Made by a program: the position numbers and the translations under genes
The notes under the pieces: model-generated
Databases searched by the model: none
The model's input: only the letters and a program-made list of their open reading frames with translations
What the model was told of the DNA's origin: nothing
From: Mycolicibacterium arenosum
GTDB lineage: Bacteria > Actinomycetota > Actinomycetes > Mycobacteriales > Mycobacteriaceae
Assembly: GCF_024320865.1 (NCBI RefSeq)
Contig: NZ_JANDBD010000012.1
Location: 62,001 to 126,000, forward strand
Length of the DNA stretch: 64,000 nucleotides
Reading direction: 5' to 3'
Shown here: piece after piece, positions 17,954 through 28,965 of the stretch
Layout: each line of letters starts with the position of its first letter
Position numbering within the stretch: the stretch's first letter is position 1

Positions 17954-18897
17954 CAGTTCCTCCAGGGCAGTTCGTGGTTCTCACCGGACGCGGCCCGAGG
18001 GTGTCCGTCGATTCCCGCCGATGCTCCGATGTCGATCGCGATGTTGTCGAGGAGGCGCGTCGTGCCGAGTCGGGCCGCCACCAGCAGCCGCCCCGCCCCT
18101 TCCGCGGGTGCCGGGCCCAGCCAGGTGTCGCGCACCTCGAGGTAGTCCACGTCCAGTGCGGGCACCTCGTCGAGGACCGCACGTGCGGCGTCGATCGCTT
18201 CCGCGGAACCCCTTGAAGCCGCGTACATCCCGGCGAGTAGCGCCGCCGACAACGCGCCGGCCTGCTCGCGCTCGACGTCGTTGAGGTACCGGTTGCGCGA
18301 CGACATCGCGAGGCCGTCGGGTTCCCGCTCGATGGGAACGCCGACGATGCGGGTGTCGATGTTGAGGTCGTCGGCCATCTGCCGGATCAGGACCAGTTGC
18401 TGGTAGTCCTTCTCGCCGAAGTAGGCGCGGTCGGGCCGGACGATCTGCAGCAGCTTGCACACCACGGTGAGCATGCCCGCGAAATGCGTTGGTCGAGAAG
18501 CACCTTCGAGCTCTGCACCGAGCGGACCGGGCAGCACCGTGGTCCGCGGCCCCGCCGGGTACATGTCGGCGGCGGTCGGCGTGAACGCGATGTCCACTCC
18601 CTCGGCGCGCAGCATCTCCAGATCGTTCTCCAGCGTGCGCGGGTAGGCGTCGAGGTCCTCACCCGCACCGAACTGCAGTGGGTTGACGAAGATCGAGACG
18701 ACGACCACGCCACCCTGAATCTGCTTGGCGGCCTTGACCAGGGCGAGGTGTCCGTCGTGCAGGGCACCCATCGTCGGCACCAGGAGCACGCGGCGGCCGG
18801 TGGTGCGAAGCGCCCGCGAGACGTCCGACACGTCAAGCGGACGGTGATAGACGTTGAGCTCACCGCTGGTGAACTTCGGTGGTCGGCGGTCGCTCAC
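17953..18897 (-). CDS. panC: pantothenate synthetase
   Basis: A 314-residue ligase joining pantoate and beta-alanine with ATP. The adenylation motifs are clear: [15 protein letters not shown] (HIGH-like HDGH), [24 protein letters not shown] and [11 protein letters not shown] (KMSKS-like). The mycobacterial enzyme is about 309 residues. The start is GTG at 18897, which overlaps the stop of the upstream Rossmann-domain gene as GTGA. Operon order Rossmann protein-panC-panD-coaX is as in Rv3603c-Rv3600c. Confidence 0.96.
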   Translation of the reverse strand: MSDRRPPKFTSGELNVYHRPLDVSDVSRALRTTGRRVLLVPTMGALHDGHLALVKAAKQIQGGVVVVSIFVNPLQFGAGEDLDAYPRTLENDLEMLRAEGVDIAFTPTAADMYPAGPRTTVLPGPLGAELEGASRPTHFAGMLTVVCKLLQIVRPDRAYFGEKDYQQLVLIRQMADDLNIDTRIVGVPIEREPDGLAMSSRNRYLNDVEREQAGALSAALLAGMYAASRGSAEAIDAARAVLDEVPALDVDYLEVRDTWLGPAPAEGAGRLLVAARLGTTRLLDNIAIDIGASAGIDGHPRAASGENHELPWRN

Positions 18898-19823
18898 GCG
18901 GATCCCCTTCGATCAGCCGCCAGTACGGCGAACACGTCCTGCGGCGCGTGTGCCCGCTGAGCAGTGCGCAGCGAGTTCGCACGATACGACTCGGCCAGGT
19001 CCGGGTCGACCTCGGCCAGCGCCGCCAGATGGCGCGCGACAGCGGCCGCGTCACCGCGCGCGACGGGGCCGGTGAGCGCGTTCTGCCCGCGAGTCAGCGC
19101 GTTCTCCAACGAGGCGCGCGCGAGCGGCGCGATGATCCGCTCGGCCAGCCCGCCGGGTGCGTCGACGACCATCTCCTGACCGAGCAGTTCCTGGCCGGAC
19201 AATGCGGCGCGCAATGCCTCGACGGCGTCGACCAGCACGGTGATGACGTGGTTGCCGCCGTGCGCCAGCGCCGCGTGGTAGAGCGTGCGAGCGTCCTCCC
19301 GCACCCGAAACGGCTCACCGCCGATCTCCAGGACCAGCGACTGCGCGATCGCGTAGCCGACCTCATCGGCTGCGGTGATACCGAAACACGTCTCGCTGAG
19401 CCGGGCGACGTCCTCGTCGGCTCCGGTGAACGTCATGGCGGGGTGGATGGCCAGCGGGATGCAGCCGCGGTCGGTCAGCGGCGCCAGCACGCCGATGCCG
19501 TTGGCACCGGAGGTGTGCACGACGATCGTGCCGGGGCGAACCGCCTCCGTGGTCGCGAGCCCCGACACCAGGCCTGCGAGGTCGGCGTCGGGCACCGTCA
19601 GCAGGAGTAGCTCCGCGCGGGCCGCGACATCGGGAACCGGGAGCACCGGGGTGTCGGGCAGCCACCGCTCCGCACGCTGCCGCGACGCGTGCGAGATCGC
19701 ACTGCACGCCACGACGACGTGCTCGGCGCGTTCCAGGGCCACACCGAGCGCGGTCCCGACGCGGCCCGCGGAGATCACTCCGATGCTGAGCCGAGCCGGA
19801 CGCAGTCCGTTGGGGGTCCCCAT
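18894..19823 (-). CDS. Rossmann-fold/DUF2520 oxidoreductase-like protein (Rv3603c-like)
   Basis: A 309-residue protein with an N-terminal NAD(P)-binding Rossmann domain ([17 protein letters not shown]; the second Gly of GxGxxG is replaced by Ala) and a C-terminal helical DUF2520 domain ([17 protein letters not shown] and [11 protein letters not shown]). It resembles the 6-phosphogluconate dehydrogenase C-domain superfamily that includes ketopantoate reductase. Its position immediately upstream of panC (GTGA overlap) makes a ketopantoate-reductase-like step in pantothenate synthesis plausible, but this is inference. The ATG at 19823 is the first start after a 260-bp intergenic region. Confidence 0.85.
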   Translation of the reverse strand: MGTPNGLRPARLSIGVISAGRVGTALGVALERAEHVVVACSAISHASRQRAERWLPDTPVLPVPDVAARAELLLLTVPDADLAGLVSGLATTEAVRPGTIVVHTSGANGIGVLAPLTDRGCIPLAIHPAMTFTGADEDVARLSETCFGITAADEVGYAIAQSLVLEIGGEPFRVREDARTLYHAALAHGGNHVITVLVDAVEALRAALSGQELLGQEMVVDAPGGLAERIIAPLARASLENALTRGQNALTGPVARGDAAAVARHLAALAEVDPDLAESYRANSLRTAQRAHAPQDVFAVLAADRRGSA

Positions 19824-20083
19824 TCAGACGACCTCGCTGACGTCATGAGTTCGTTCGTTCCGGTCCCTGAACAGGGGTACCGGACGGTCGACAAGAGAGT
19901 AGCCCACCCGCCTCGCGGGCTGCGACGTCGCTGTTCCCCCGATCGGTGGACACGCGATTCCCCCGCGGCATCCACCGGTCGCCCGACATACGTCGACCCT
20001 GCATCGCGACATAGTTATCCCATCGCCGGAACACACCGGCGGCAGACAGCTAGAAGCCAACTCACACAGAAGGATTCACTGAA

Positions 20084-20308
20084 ATGACTCGCATCGCCCG
20101 CATAATCGCCCTCCCCGTCGTCTCCGCAGGCATCCTCGGCGGCGCCGCCCTCGGCCTGGCTGGCATGGCCAGCGCTCAGACCCAGGCCCCCACCGGCCCC
20201 GGTTACAGCTACAGCCCGCAGACGACCGCCACCCCGGCCCCCACCCAGCAGGGCGGTTGGCAGGCCCACCACGGCCCGCAGCACGTCGCCAACCTGCAGA
20301 ACCGCTAG
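20084..20308 (+). CDS. small secreted protein, 74 residues
   Basis: A short exported protein of unknown function. The signal peptide has an RIAR n-region, a hydrophobic core (IIALPVVSAGILGGAALGLAG) and an AxA site (ASA before QTQAP). The mature part is about 42 residues, Gln/Thr/Pro-rich, ending in WQAHHGPQHVANLQNR with a His cluster. A good ribosome site (agaagga) precedes the ATG at 20084. It lies on the opposite strand to the surrounding pan and fol genes, between Rv3603c-like and Rv3604c-like genes that I recall as adjacent in M. tuberculosis. The preceding 260 bp (19824-20083) presumably hold its promoter; nothing else was recognised there. Confidence 0.75.
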   Translation: MTRIARIIALPVVSAGILGGAALGLAGMASAQTQAPTGPGYSYSPQTTATPAPTQQGGWQAHHGPQHVANLQNR

Positions 20309-20317
20309 CCCGAAGAA

Positions 20318-21802
20318 TCAGTCCTCGCGCCGTCTGCGCCTGCCGCCTTCGGACTGCGACACCTGCAGGCGAGCCAGCAGTTCCGACAGCGGCTGTCCAC
20401 CCGCGTGTTGCCCGGCGTCGACGGGCGGCGTCTCCTCGGCTCCCCGGTGGCGGGCGGACGGCGCGTCCTCCGGCGGCGGGCCCGCGGGCGTGCTGGACGG
20501 GGTCGCGAGCGTCGGCGCCGGCCGGCCCGGATCGGCGCCGGGAGCGTAGTGGCGAGCCCGGCGGGGTGCGTCATCGCCGTTGGTCTCCGCCGGGGTGTGC
20601 CTGCCGCGGCGCCCCTCGGTCGGCGGGGGCGTCATGGCGGGCGGGGTGGACGGGGCGGGCGGCTCGACCGGTGGTGCGGACGCGACGGGTTCGGACGCCT
20701 CGGGTTCGGGCTTCGTCGGCGGAACAGACGGTGTGCCGATGCCGTTCTCGGCGGCGGGCGACTGCCAGTTGCTGCCGGGGTGCCCAGCGGGAATGAACAA
20801 TCCCTCGGCGGGCGCCGGCTGCCAGCCGGGGGCCGCCCCGGGCTGAGTGTGCCTGCCGGGTCGCTCGGGTTCTCGCCACGGCGACGCCGGCGGGGTGGAC
20901 GCAGCCGCGGGCGGCGTCGACACCGGAGGCGCGGGCGGCGTCGACACCGGTGGCGCGGGTGTCGGGGCGGGTTCCGGTTCCGGTTTGGGCGCAGGCGCAG
21001 GCGCAGGGGGAGGCACGGGCGCGGGGCGGGGCGCGGGCGTCGAGGCCGGGGGTGGCTCCGGCGGCAGCCACGGGAAACGCAACTCGGCTTCGCGCGGCTG
21101 CTCCGGGGCACGGGGCGCGGGAGGCGGCGGTTCGGCGGGCCGCCACGCCGCCGACGCACGATCGGACGCCCGACGGTGTGCACCGCCCTCGTCGCGCGAC
21201 AACGCCCACTCGTACTCGGGCGGATCCGGCTCCGCCGGAACGTCGATGATCGGGCTCTCGTCGGTGTGCGGCTCCTCGTCCGCCTGCTCTTCGGCGTCGA
21301 TCCTGCTGCTGATCACCCGGCCGAAGGTGTGCACCGCGGTGCGTTCGGTCTCCAGCGCCGGTCGGTGCGCCAGGTCGGTGTCGAACAGGATCTCGAGGTT
21401 CGCGCGCAGCGCCGCGAGCTCGGCGCGCAGGCTGGCGATCTCGTCGGACGACTGCGCTCGCAGCTCCGAAGCCAGCTCCCGTCTCAGCTGCGACTCCACC
21501 GACAGCTCGTATTCACGGCGTGCGGAGATCTCCCGATCGAGCTGGAGGTCGTAGACCAGCTTGAGATCGCGGGCCTTGGCCTGGTCGATATCAGCCTGTC
21601 TGCGATAGATGAACGAGATGAACGCTGCGACAACCGCAGCCCACAGTGCGATGATGACAGCGAGCTTCAGAAGTTCCACCTTGTTGGTGAACACCAGCGC
21701 GGAGCTGGCCACGATGGCCAGCACCAGCAACACCGTCAGCAAGACCCATCCCGGCCTGCGGTTGCTGCGCCGCTGGCGCACTCCGCGGGTGGGTTCGGTC
21801 AT
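20318..21802 (-). CDS. membrane protein with long Pro-rich tail (Rv3604c-like)
   Basis: A 494-residue protein with two membrane helices near the N-terminus (about residues 20-40 and 45-65), then a charged coiled-coil-like region (YRRQADIDQAKARDLKLVYD onward to about 150), and a tail of roughly 300 residues rich in Pro, Ala and Glu (PEPEPAPTPAPPVSTPPAPP). It corresponds to the Ala/Arg/Pro-rich membrane protein Rv3604c in the fol-pan cluster. The function is unknown; the topology suggests a membrane-anchored scaffold with a long cytoplasmic tail. The ATG at 21802 gives MTEPTRGVRQRRS; an upstream ATG at 21829 is possible. The first gene after a 76-bp gap following the DUF3180 gene. Confidence 0.82.
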   Translation of the reverse strand: MTEPTRGVRQRRSNRRPGWVLLTVLLVLAIVASSALVFTNKVELLKLAVIIALWAAVVAAFISFIYRRQADIDQAKARDLKLVYDLQLDREISARREYELSVESQLRRELASELRAQSSDEIASLRAELAALRANLEILFDTDLAHRPALETERTAVHTFGRVISSRIDAEEQADEEPHTDESPIIDVPAEPDPPEYEWALSRDEGGAHRRASDRASAAWRPAEPPPPAPRAPEQPREAELRFPWLPPEPPPASTPAPRPAPVPPPAPAPAPKPEPEPAPTPAPPVSTPPAPPVSTPPAAASTPPASPWREPERPGRHTQPGAAPGWQPAPAEGLFIPAGHPGSNWQSPAAENGIGTPSVPPTKPEPEASEPVASAPPVEPPAPSTPPAMTPPPTEGRRGRHTPAETNGDDAPRRARHYAPGADPGRPAPTLATPSSTPAGPPPEDAPSARHRGAEETPPVDAGQHAGGQPLSELLARLQVSQSEGGRRRRRED

Positions 21803-21878
21803 GGGCCGACTGTACCCGTCACAGGTCACTCAGCGTGTCGACCACTCCGGCGATTCGGCAGGTCAGGTATGGCATCAG

Positions 21879-22355
21879 CTACTCCAGCACGCCCTCGGGA
21901 TCCTCCGGCGGCTCGTGCGGCGACTTGCAGCAATGCTGAAGCCACAGTGCGGCGATGACCAGTGCCAGCGCACTCACCGCCGCGACGATGACGCCGGGGG
22001 TGTCCGCCGCTGCGACACGGAGTCCCCCGCGCCGGGGCAGCACGAACGCCAGCACGCCGACCCACCAGCCGAGCATCACGGCGCCCACCCACGCGGACGC
22101 CTTGGCCACGGTGACCGAGCGGGCCACCGACAGCGGGTGCAGCCAGCCGCGGGCGTCGCCGATCTCGCCCTCGGCGATCTTGGCGCGGACGTGGAACGCC
22201 CAGCCGAACTCGGCGGCCGCGACGAGGAGCAGCGAGATCCCGGTCAGCAGCGTGATCGGCGGGAACCAGCGATACGCCCCCAGCACCACGAGGTAGCCGG
22301 CGATCGCGACCACGACCGCGGCCCCCAGCAGGTCGCGTTTCCGTGTCGGCCCCAT
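21879..22355 (-). CDS. DUF3180 membrane protein (Rv3605c-like)
   Basis: A 158-residue protein with four predicted helices (about residues 9-27, 33-53, 84-106 and 119-139) of the actinobacterial DUF3180 family. The N-terminus [11 protein letters not shown] and the segment TLLTGISLLLVAAAEFGWAFHVR are typical. The ATG at 22355 overlaps the folK stop by one base (TGATG), so it is cotranslated with the folate genes. Its function is unknown; the constant linkage to folK in actinobacteria is the only clue. The C-terminal tail WLQHCCKSPHEPPEDPEGVLE (Cys-Cys near residue 142) is unusual for a membrane protein end. Confidence 0.85.
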   Translation of the reverse strand: MGPTRKRDLLGAAVVVAIAGYLVVLGAYRWFPPITLLTGISLLLVAAAEFGWAFHVRAKIAEGEIGDARGWLHPLSVARSVTVAKASAWVGAVMLGWWVGVLAFVLPRRGGLRVAAADTPGVIVAAVSALALVIAALWLQHCCKSPHEPPEDPEGVLE

Positions 22356-22870
22356 CAGGTCTCCAGCAGCATGTCGATGCGTTGCACCCCGGCACGCTCG
22401 TCGGCGGGAAGCGCGGCGAGCAGTTCCTCCAGCGGTCGAGCCATCCCGTCGACCGTCAACGTCGCGGCCGGCTCCAGCGCGAACCACGGCACGAGCACGA
22501 ACGCGCGCTGGTGCGCGTACGGGTGCGGCAGCCTCAGCTCGTCATCGTCGCTGAAGACCTGGGTGACACCCTCCAGGCAGGTGATCACGTCGACGTCCAG
22601 AGTCCGCGGGCCCCAGTGCTGTTCGCGCACCCGCTGCGCCGCCCGCTCGAGGGTTTGACCGCGGTGCAGCCAGGCACGGGCATCGATCTCGGGGCTCTCG
22701 GCGATCAGCACGGCGTTGAGGAACGGGCCCTGTTCGACGCCGCCCCACGGTGGTGTCTCGTAGACCGGCGACACCGCGCGCACCGCCGACCCCAACCCGT
22801 CGACCACCGACTGAAGGTGCGCGAGACGGTCCCCGACATTGGAACCGATCGACAGGACGACGCGGCTCAA
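22355..22870 (-). CDS. folK: 6-hydroxymethyl-7,8-dihydropterin pyrophosphokinase
   Basis: A 171-residue HPPK that activates hydroxymethyl-dihydropterin with ATP for condensation with p-aminobenzoate. Motifs: [10 protein letters not shown] at the N-terminus, [24 protein letters not shown] and [16 protein letters not shown]. The start codon is a TTG at 22870, which overlaps the folB stop by 4 bp; no better start exists. The 3' end overlaps the DUF3180 start. It is the fourth step of the folE-folP-folB-folK run, all on the minus strand. Confidence 0.95.
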   Translation of the reverse strand: MSRVVLSIGSNVGDRLAHLQSVVDGLGSAVRAVSPVYETPPWGGVEQGPFLNAVLIAESPEIDARAWLHRGQTLERAAQRVREQHWGPRTLDVDVITCLEGVTQVFSDDDELRLPHPYAHQRAFVLVPWFALEPAATLTVDGMARPLEELLAALPADERAGVQRIDMLLET

Positions 22871-23247
22871 GACGCGCCTCGCGTACCCCGCCTGGACCGC
22901 CGCGCGACGACCGCGACGTCGGAGAACGTCAGTGGGATCGGCGCATTCGGCTTGTGCAGCACGACCTCGACCGCGTGTACCCGGTCATCGGTCATGACGT
23001 CCTCGGCGATCTCCGCCGACACCGTTTCGATGAGGTCGCGCGGGGGACCCGAGATGACCGCGGCGGCGCGCTGCGCCAGCGCGCCGTAGTCGAGGGTGTC
23101 CGCGAGGTCGTCGCTGGCGGCGGCCGCCTCGAGGTCGAGCCACACCGTGATGTCGACGACGAAGTCCTGACCGTCGCGCCGCTCGTAGTCGAACACCCCG
23201 TGATGTCCTCGAACGGTCAAGCCCCGCAACTCGATTCGGTCAGACAC
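22867..23247 (-). CDS. folB: dihydroneopterin aldolase
   Basis: A 126-residue FolB that cleaves dihydroneopterin to hydroxymethyl-dihydropterin and glycolaldehyde. The conserved start [20 protein letters not shown] includes the active-site Glu, and [19 protein letters not shown] carries the catalytic Lys. The GTG at 23247 is chosen; it overlaps the folP stop by 8 bp and places the protein close to the family length of 120-133. It is translationally coupled to folP upstream and folK downstream. Confidence 0.94.
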   Translation of the reverse strand: MSDRIELRGLTVRGHHGVFDYERRDGQDFVVDITVWLDLEAAAASDDLADTLDYGALAQRAAAVISGPPRDLIETVSAEIAEDVMTDDRVHAVEVVLHKPNAPIPLTFSDVAVVARRSRRGTRGAS

Positions 23248-24115
23248 CCGATCGCACCCCATCCCCCGAGTCGCTCCGCTGCTGCCCCGCCTGAATCCCC
23301 TCCCACGCCTCGACCACTTTGAGCGCGTCGACCGATCCCCGGACGTCGTGCACGCGGACGCCCCACGCGCCGTGGCGTGCCGCCAGCGCCGAGATGACGG
23401 CGGTGGCCGTCTCCCTACCGTCCGGTGGGCGCGGCGACCCCTCGTCGTCGGCCAGCAGCGTGCCGAGGAACCGCTTGCGCGACGCGCCGACGAGCACGGG
23501 GATCCCGGTGCCGACGAGTTCCGGCAGTGCGCGCAGCAGGGCCCAGTTGTGCTCCGCGGACTTCGCGAAACCCAGCCCCGGATCGATGACGAGTTTGGCC
23601 GGGTCGACACCCGCGGCGACCGCGGCGTCCACGGACGCGAGGAGCTCCGCGCGCACATCGGCGACGACGTCGCCGTAGTCGGGCACGTCGTGTGGGCGGT
23701 CGGCGGCGACCGATCGCCAGTGCATCAGGATCCACGGCACGCCGGCGTCGGCGACCGCCCTCGCCATGTCGGGATCCGCGCGGCCCCCCGACACGTCGTT
23801 GACGATCTGCGCGCCGTTCTCGAGCGCCGCGCAGGCCACCCCGGCGTGCATGGTGTCGATGCTGACGACGAGCCCTTGTCCGGCAAGGGCTTTCACCACC
23901 GGCGCGATTCGGGATATCTCGACACCCGAGTCGACGCGGGTGGCGCCGGGGCGAGTCGACTCACCGCCGACGTCGACGATCGACGCACCGTCGGCCGCCA
24001 GTCGCACACCGTGCGCGATGGCGCGGTCGGGGTCGAGAAACCGCCCGCCATCGGAGAAGGAGTCGTCGGTGACGTTGACGACCCCCATCACCAGCGGGGC
24101 GAGCGACGGACTCAC
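23240..24115 (-). CDS. folP: dihydropteroate synthase
   Basis: A 291-residue DHPS, the sulfonamide target, condensing hydroxymethyl-dihydropterin pyrophosphate with p-aminobenzoate. Signature segments are [50 protein letters not shown] and GASRKRF. It is the functional FolP1 type, judged by the intact loops and location in the folate operon. The GTG at 24115 overlaps the folE stop as GTGA. The C-terminus ([15 protein letters not shown]) runs through a short repeat copy at 23261-23288, which may have extended it. Confidence 0.95.
   Translation of the reverse strand: MSPSLAPLVMGVVNVTDDSFSDGGRFLDPDRAIAHGVRLAADGASIVDVGGESTRPGATRVDSGVEISRIAPVVKALAGQGLVVSIDTMHAGVACAALENGAQIVNDVSGGRADPDMARAVADAGVPWILMHWRSVAADRPHDVPDYGDVVADVRAELLASVDAAVAAGVDPAKLVIDPGLGFAKSAEHNWALLRALPELVGTGIPVLVGASRKRFLGTLLADDEGSPRPPDGRETATAVISALAARHGAWGVRVHDVRGSVDALKVVEAWEGIQAGQQRSDSGDGVRSGV
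23261..23288 (-). repeat. short GAGCGnAGCGAC-type repeat, copy 2
   Basis: On the minus strand the segment reads agcagcggagcgactcgggggat at the end of folP, just before the folB start. It matches copies at 156-178 and 40587-40610 in the AGCGnAGCGAC/G-run pattern, with one extra base between the two halves. Confidence 0.45.
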
Positions 24116-24717
24116 TTGCGCAATATCAGGTCCAGCGCTTCGGATCGAGAAGCCTTGTCGGTCTTGAACTGTCCGCGCACGGCGGACGTCGTCGTCGTCG
24201 CGCCGGCCTTGCGCACCCCGCGCATCGCCATGCACAGGTGCTCGGCTTCGATGACCACGATGGCACCCCGTGGATTCAGCTTGCGGACCAGCGCGTCGGC
24301 GATCTGCGTGGTGAGCCGCTCCTGCACCTGCGGCCGCTTCGCGTAGAGGTCGACGACCCTGGCCAGCTTCGACAGCCCGGTCACCCGCCCGTCGATTCCG
24401 GGGATGTAGCCGACATGCGCCATCCCGTGGAACGCCACCAGATGGTGCTCGCACGTGGAGTACATCGGGATGTCCTTCACCAGGACGAGCTCGTCGTGCT
24501 GCTCGTCGAAGGTGGTGTTGAGGACCTCGTCCGGGTCGTCGTACAGCCCCGCGAACATCTCCCGGTACGCCCGCGCAACGCGCGCCGGAGTGTCGATGAG
24601 CCCGTGTCGGTCGGGGTCCTCCCCCACCGCGAGCAACAACTCGCGCACCGCCGCCTCGGCTCGATCCTGATCGAACTTCGACGGGGTGAACGGGGCGTTG
24701 TCGAGCTGCCGCGTCAT
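24112..24717 (-). CDS. folE: GTP cyclohydrolase I
   Basis: A 201-residue enzyme opening GTP to dihydroneopterin triphosphate, the first step of folate synthesis. Zinc-binding and catalytic motifs are [14 protein letters not shown] and [25 protein letters not shown]. The segment [34 protein letters not shown] is diagnostic (shown in part: [19 protein letters not shown]). The ATG at 24717 lies 18 bp after the ftsH stop, matching the ftsH-folE order of mycobacteria, so folate genes are probably cotranscribed with or read from ftsH. Every following fol junction overlaps by 1-8 bp. Confidence 0.96.
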   Translation of the reverse strand: MTRQLDNAPFTPSKFDQDRAEAAVRELLLAVGEDPDRHGLIDTPARVARAYREMFAGLYDDPDEVLNTTFDEQHDELVLVKDIPMYSTCEHHLVAFHGMAHVGYIPGIDGRVTGLSKLARVVDLYAKRPQVQERLTTQIADALVRKLNPRGAIVVIEAEHLCMAMRGVRKAGATTTTSAVRGQFKTDKASRSEALDLILRK

Positions 24718-24735
24718 GTATGGCTCCGTTTCTGG

Positions 24736-27093
<2,358 letters not shown>

Positions 27094-27242
27094 CGGTTCT
27101 CCGGCCGCGGGACAGACCCCCGACCCAGTCCTTCCGTCTGCGCTGCTCGGTTCGTTTCAGGTTACCGCTAGACCAACGAACGATTGTTCCCGACGGCGTA
27201 ACGCCCGAGCGCACGCGTGTCGGCGGACCGTACGCTCGGCGC

Positions 27243-28178
27243 GTGAGCACCCGGATGATCGCCACCAACGGAGTAACGCTGCAGGTCACCGAGGCCGGCG
27301 ACGCCGGTGCCCCGGTGGTCGTACTGCTGCACGGCTTCCCCGAGTTGGCGTACACGTGGCGTCATCAGATCCCCGCCCTGGCCGCCGCGGGCTATCACGT
27401 CGTCGCACCGGACCAGCGCGGCTACGGCGGCTCGTCGGCCCCCGCGGAGGTCGACGCGTACACCGTCGCCGACCTGTCGGCCGACGTCGTGGGACTGCTC
27501 GACGAGGTGGGTGCCGAGAAGGCGGTCCTCGTCGGCCACGACTTCGGCGGCGTCGTGGCGTGGGGTGCGCCGCTGCTGCATCCCGACCGCGTGGCCGGCG
27601 TCGTCGGGATCAGCTTTCCGCCGGTGCCGCGGCCGCGCGTCCCGACGACGCAGGCGTTCCGGCGCCTGTTCGGCGACGAGTTCTTCTACATCCTCTACTT
27701 CCAGGACGTGGGTCCCGCCGACCGCGAACTGGCAGCGGACCCGGCGACGACGCTGCGCAAGATCATGGCCGCCGACCTCACGGCGCCCTCGTCGGTGCCG
27801 AACCCGACGGGTTTCCTCGACCGCATCGCGGACCCCGGTCACCTGCCGCCGTGGCTCAGTGCGGCCGAATTCGAGCACTACGTCACCGCGTTCGCCAGGA
27901 GCGGATTCACCGGTCCGCTGAACTGGTACCGCTGCTTCGATCGCAACTGGGAGTTGACGGCGTCGCCGCCCGCCGCGGCGATCACCGCGCCCGCCCTGTT
28001 CATCGGCGGTCATGAGGACCCGACGCTGGCCTACACGCCGCGGGACCGGGTGCGCGACATCGTCACCGGCGAGTACCGCGAGGTGCTTCTCGACGGCGGC
28101 CACTGGCTCCCCGAGGAGCGGCCCGCCGACGTGACCGCCACGCTGCTGGAGTTCCTCGGAACGCTCGAGTGGCCGTGA
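27243..28178 (+). CDS. ephA: alpha/beta-hydrolase, epoxide hydrolase EphA-like
   Basis: A 311-residue hydrolase matching the epoxide-hydrolase branch of the alpha/beta-fold family. The oxyanion loop is HGFPE (30-34), the nucleophilic Asp100 lies in LVGHDFGGVVAW, and the catalytic His lies in LDGGHWLPEE near the end. The Asp nucleophile with HGFPE distinguishes epoxide hydrolases from lipases and esterases. The enzyme would hydrate an epoxide to a diol, in lipid metabolism or detoxification. GTG start at 27243. Position beside ftsH and lpqG agrees with Rv3617. Confidence 0.87.
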   Translation: MSTRMIATNGVTLQVTEAGDAGAPVVVLLHGFPELAYTWRHQIPALAAAGYHVVAPDQRGYGGSSAPAEVDAYTVADLSADVVGLLDEVGAEKAVLVGHDFGGVVAWGAPLLHPDRVAGVVGISFPPVPRPRVPTTQAFRRLFGDEFFYILYFQDVGPADRELAADPATTLRKIMAADLTAPSSVPNPTGFLDRIADPGHLPPWLSAAEFEHYVTAFARSGFTGPLNWYRCFDRNWELTASPPAAAITAPALFIGGHEDPTLAYTPRDRVRDIVTGEYREVLLDGGHWLPEERPADVTATLLEFLGTLEWP

Positions 28179-28209
28179 GCCGCGCCGTCGGATCGGTAGG
28201 GTTGCCCCC

Positions 28210-28953
28210 ATGCTGAAGCGCGCGTGGGCGAAGCTGCCGACTCGAATCCTCGTCCTCGCAGCCGCCGGGCTGACCATCGTCGGGGTCGCGGCCTGCGAGG
28301 CGAAACCCGCGACGTCGGTGGGCGGAGCGGGTGGACCGGCGCCGCGCCAGGTCACGGTCGTCGGCGAGGGCAAGGTGCAGGGCACTCCCGACAACGCCTC
28401 CATCAACGCGTCGATCGTGTCGACGGCGCCCGACGGCGCCACCGCCTCGGAGCAGACCAACACCAAGATGACGCAGGTGATCGATGCGCTCAAGACTCAG
28501 GGCATCGACCAGAAGGACATCACCACAAGCGATTTGAGCGTGCAGCCGCAGTACGGCGACAACTCGGTGATCACCGGCTACACCGCCACGAACACGATCG
28601 CGATCACGTTCCGCAACATCGACGCGCTGGGACCGGCGACGACGACCATCCAGACCATCGGCGGCAACGCGACGCGGATCGACTCGCCCAGCTTCTCGTT
28701 CTCCGACGACTCGCAGCTGATCAAGGACGCCCGCGCACGGGCGTTCAACGACGCCAAGGACCGCGCCAACCAGTACGCCGGCCTCGCCGAGTTGACCCTG
28801 GGGAACGTCATCTCCATCACCGAGGCCGGCGCCACCGTGCCGCCGCCGACGCCGATGCCGCGCTTCGGCACGATGGAGGCCGCGGCGCCGCCGGTCGAAC
28901 CGGGGCAGCAGACCGTCGGCTTCTCGGTCACGGTGGTCTGGGAGCTCACCTGA
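28210..28953 (+). CDS. lpqG: SIMPL-domain (DUF541) lipoprotein LpqG
   Basis: A 247-residue secreted lipoprotein. Signal peptide: positively charged MLKRAWAKLPTR, hydrophobic core, lipobox VAAC at about residue 29. The rest is a SIMPL/DUF541 domain, marked by VVGEGKVQGTPDNASINASI, TSDLSVQPQY and the C-terminal FSVTVVWELT strand; it forms oligomeric beta-rich assemblies in other bacteria. Function in mycobacteria is unknown. It begins 31 bp after the ephA-like gene in the same direction, and faces the molybdopterin oxidoreductase convergently with 12 bp between stops. It corresponds to Rv3623. Confidence 0.88.
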   Translation: MLKRAWAKLPTRILVLAAAGLTIVGVAACEAKPATSVGGAGGPAPRQVTVVGEGKVQGTPDNASINASIVSTAPDGATASEQTNTKMTQVIDALKTQGIDQKDITTSDLSVQPQYGDNSVITGYTATNTIAITFRNIDALGPATTTIQTIGGNATRIDSPSFSFSDDSQLIKDARARAFNDAKDRANQYAGLAELTLGNVISITEAGATVPPPTPMPRFGTMEAAAPPVEPGQQTVGFSVTVVWELT

Positions 28954-28965
28954 GCCCCGCGAGCG

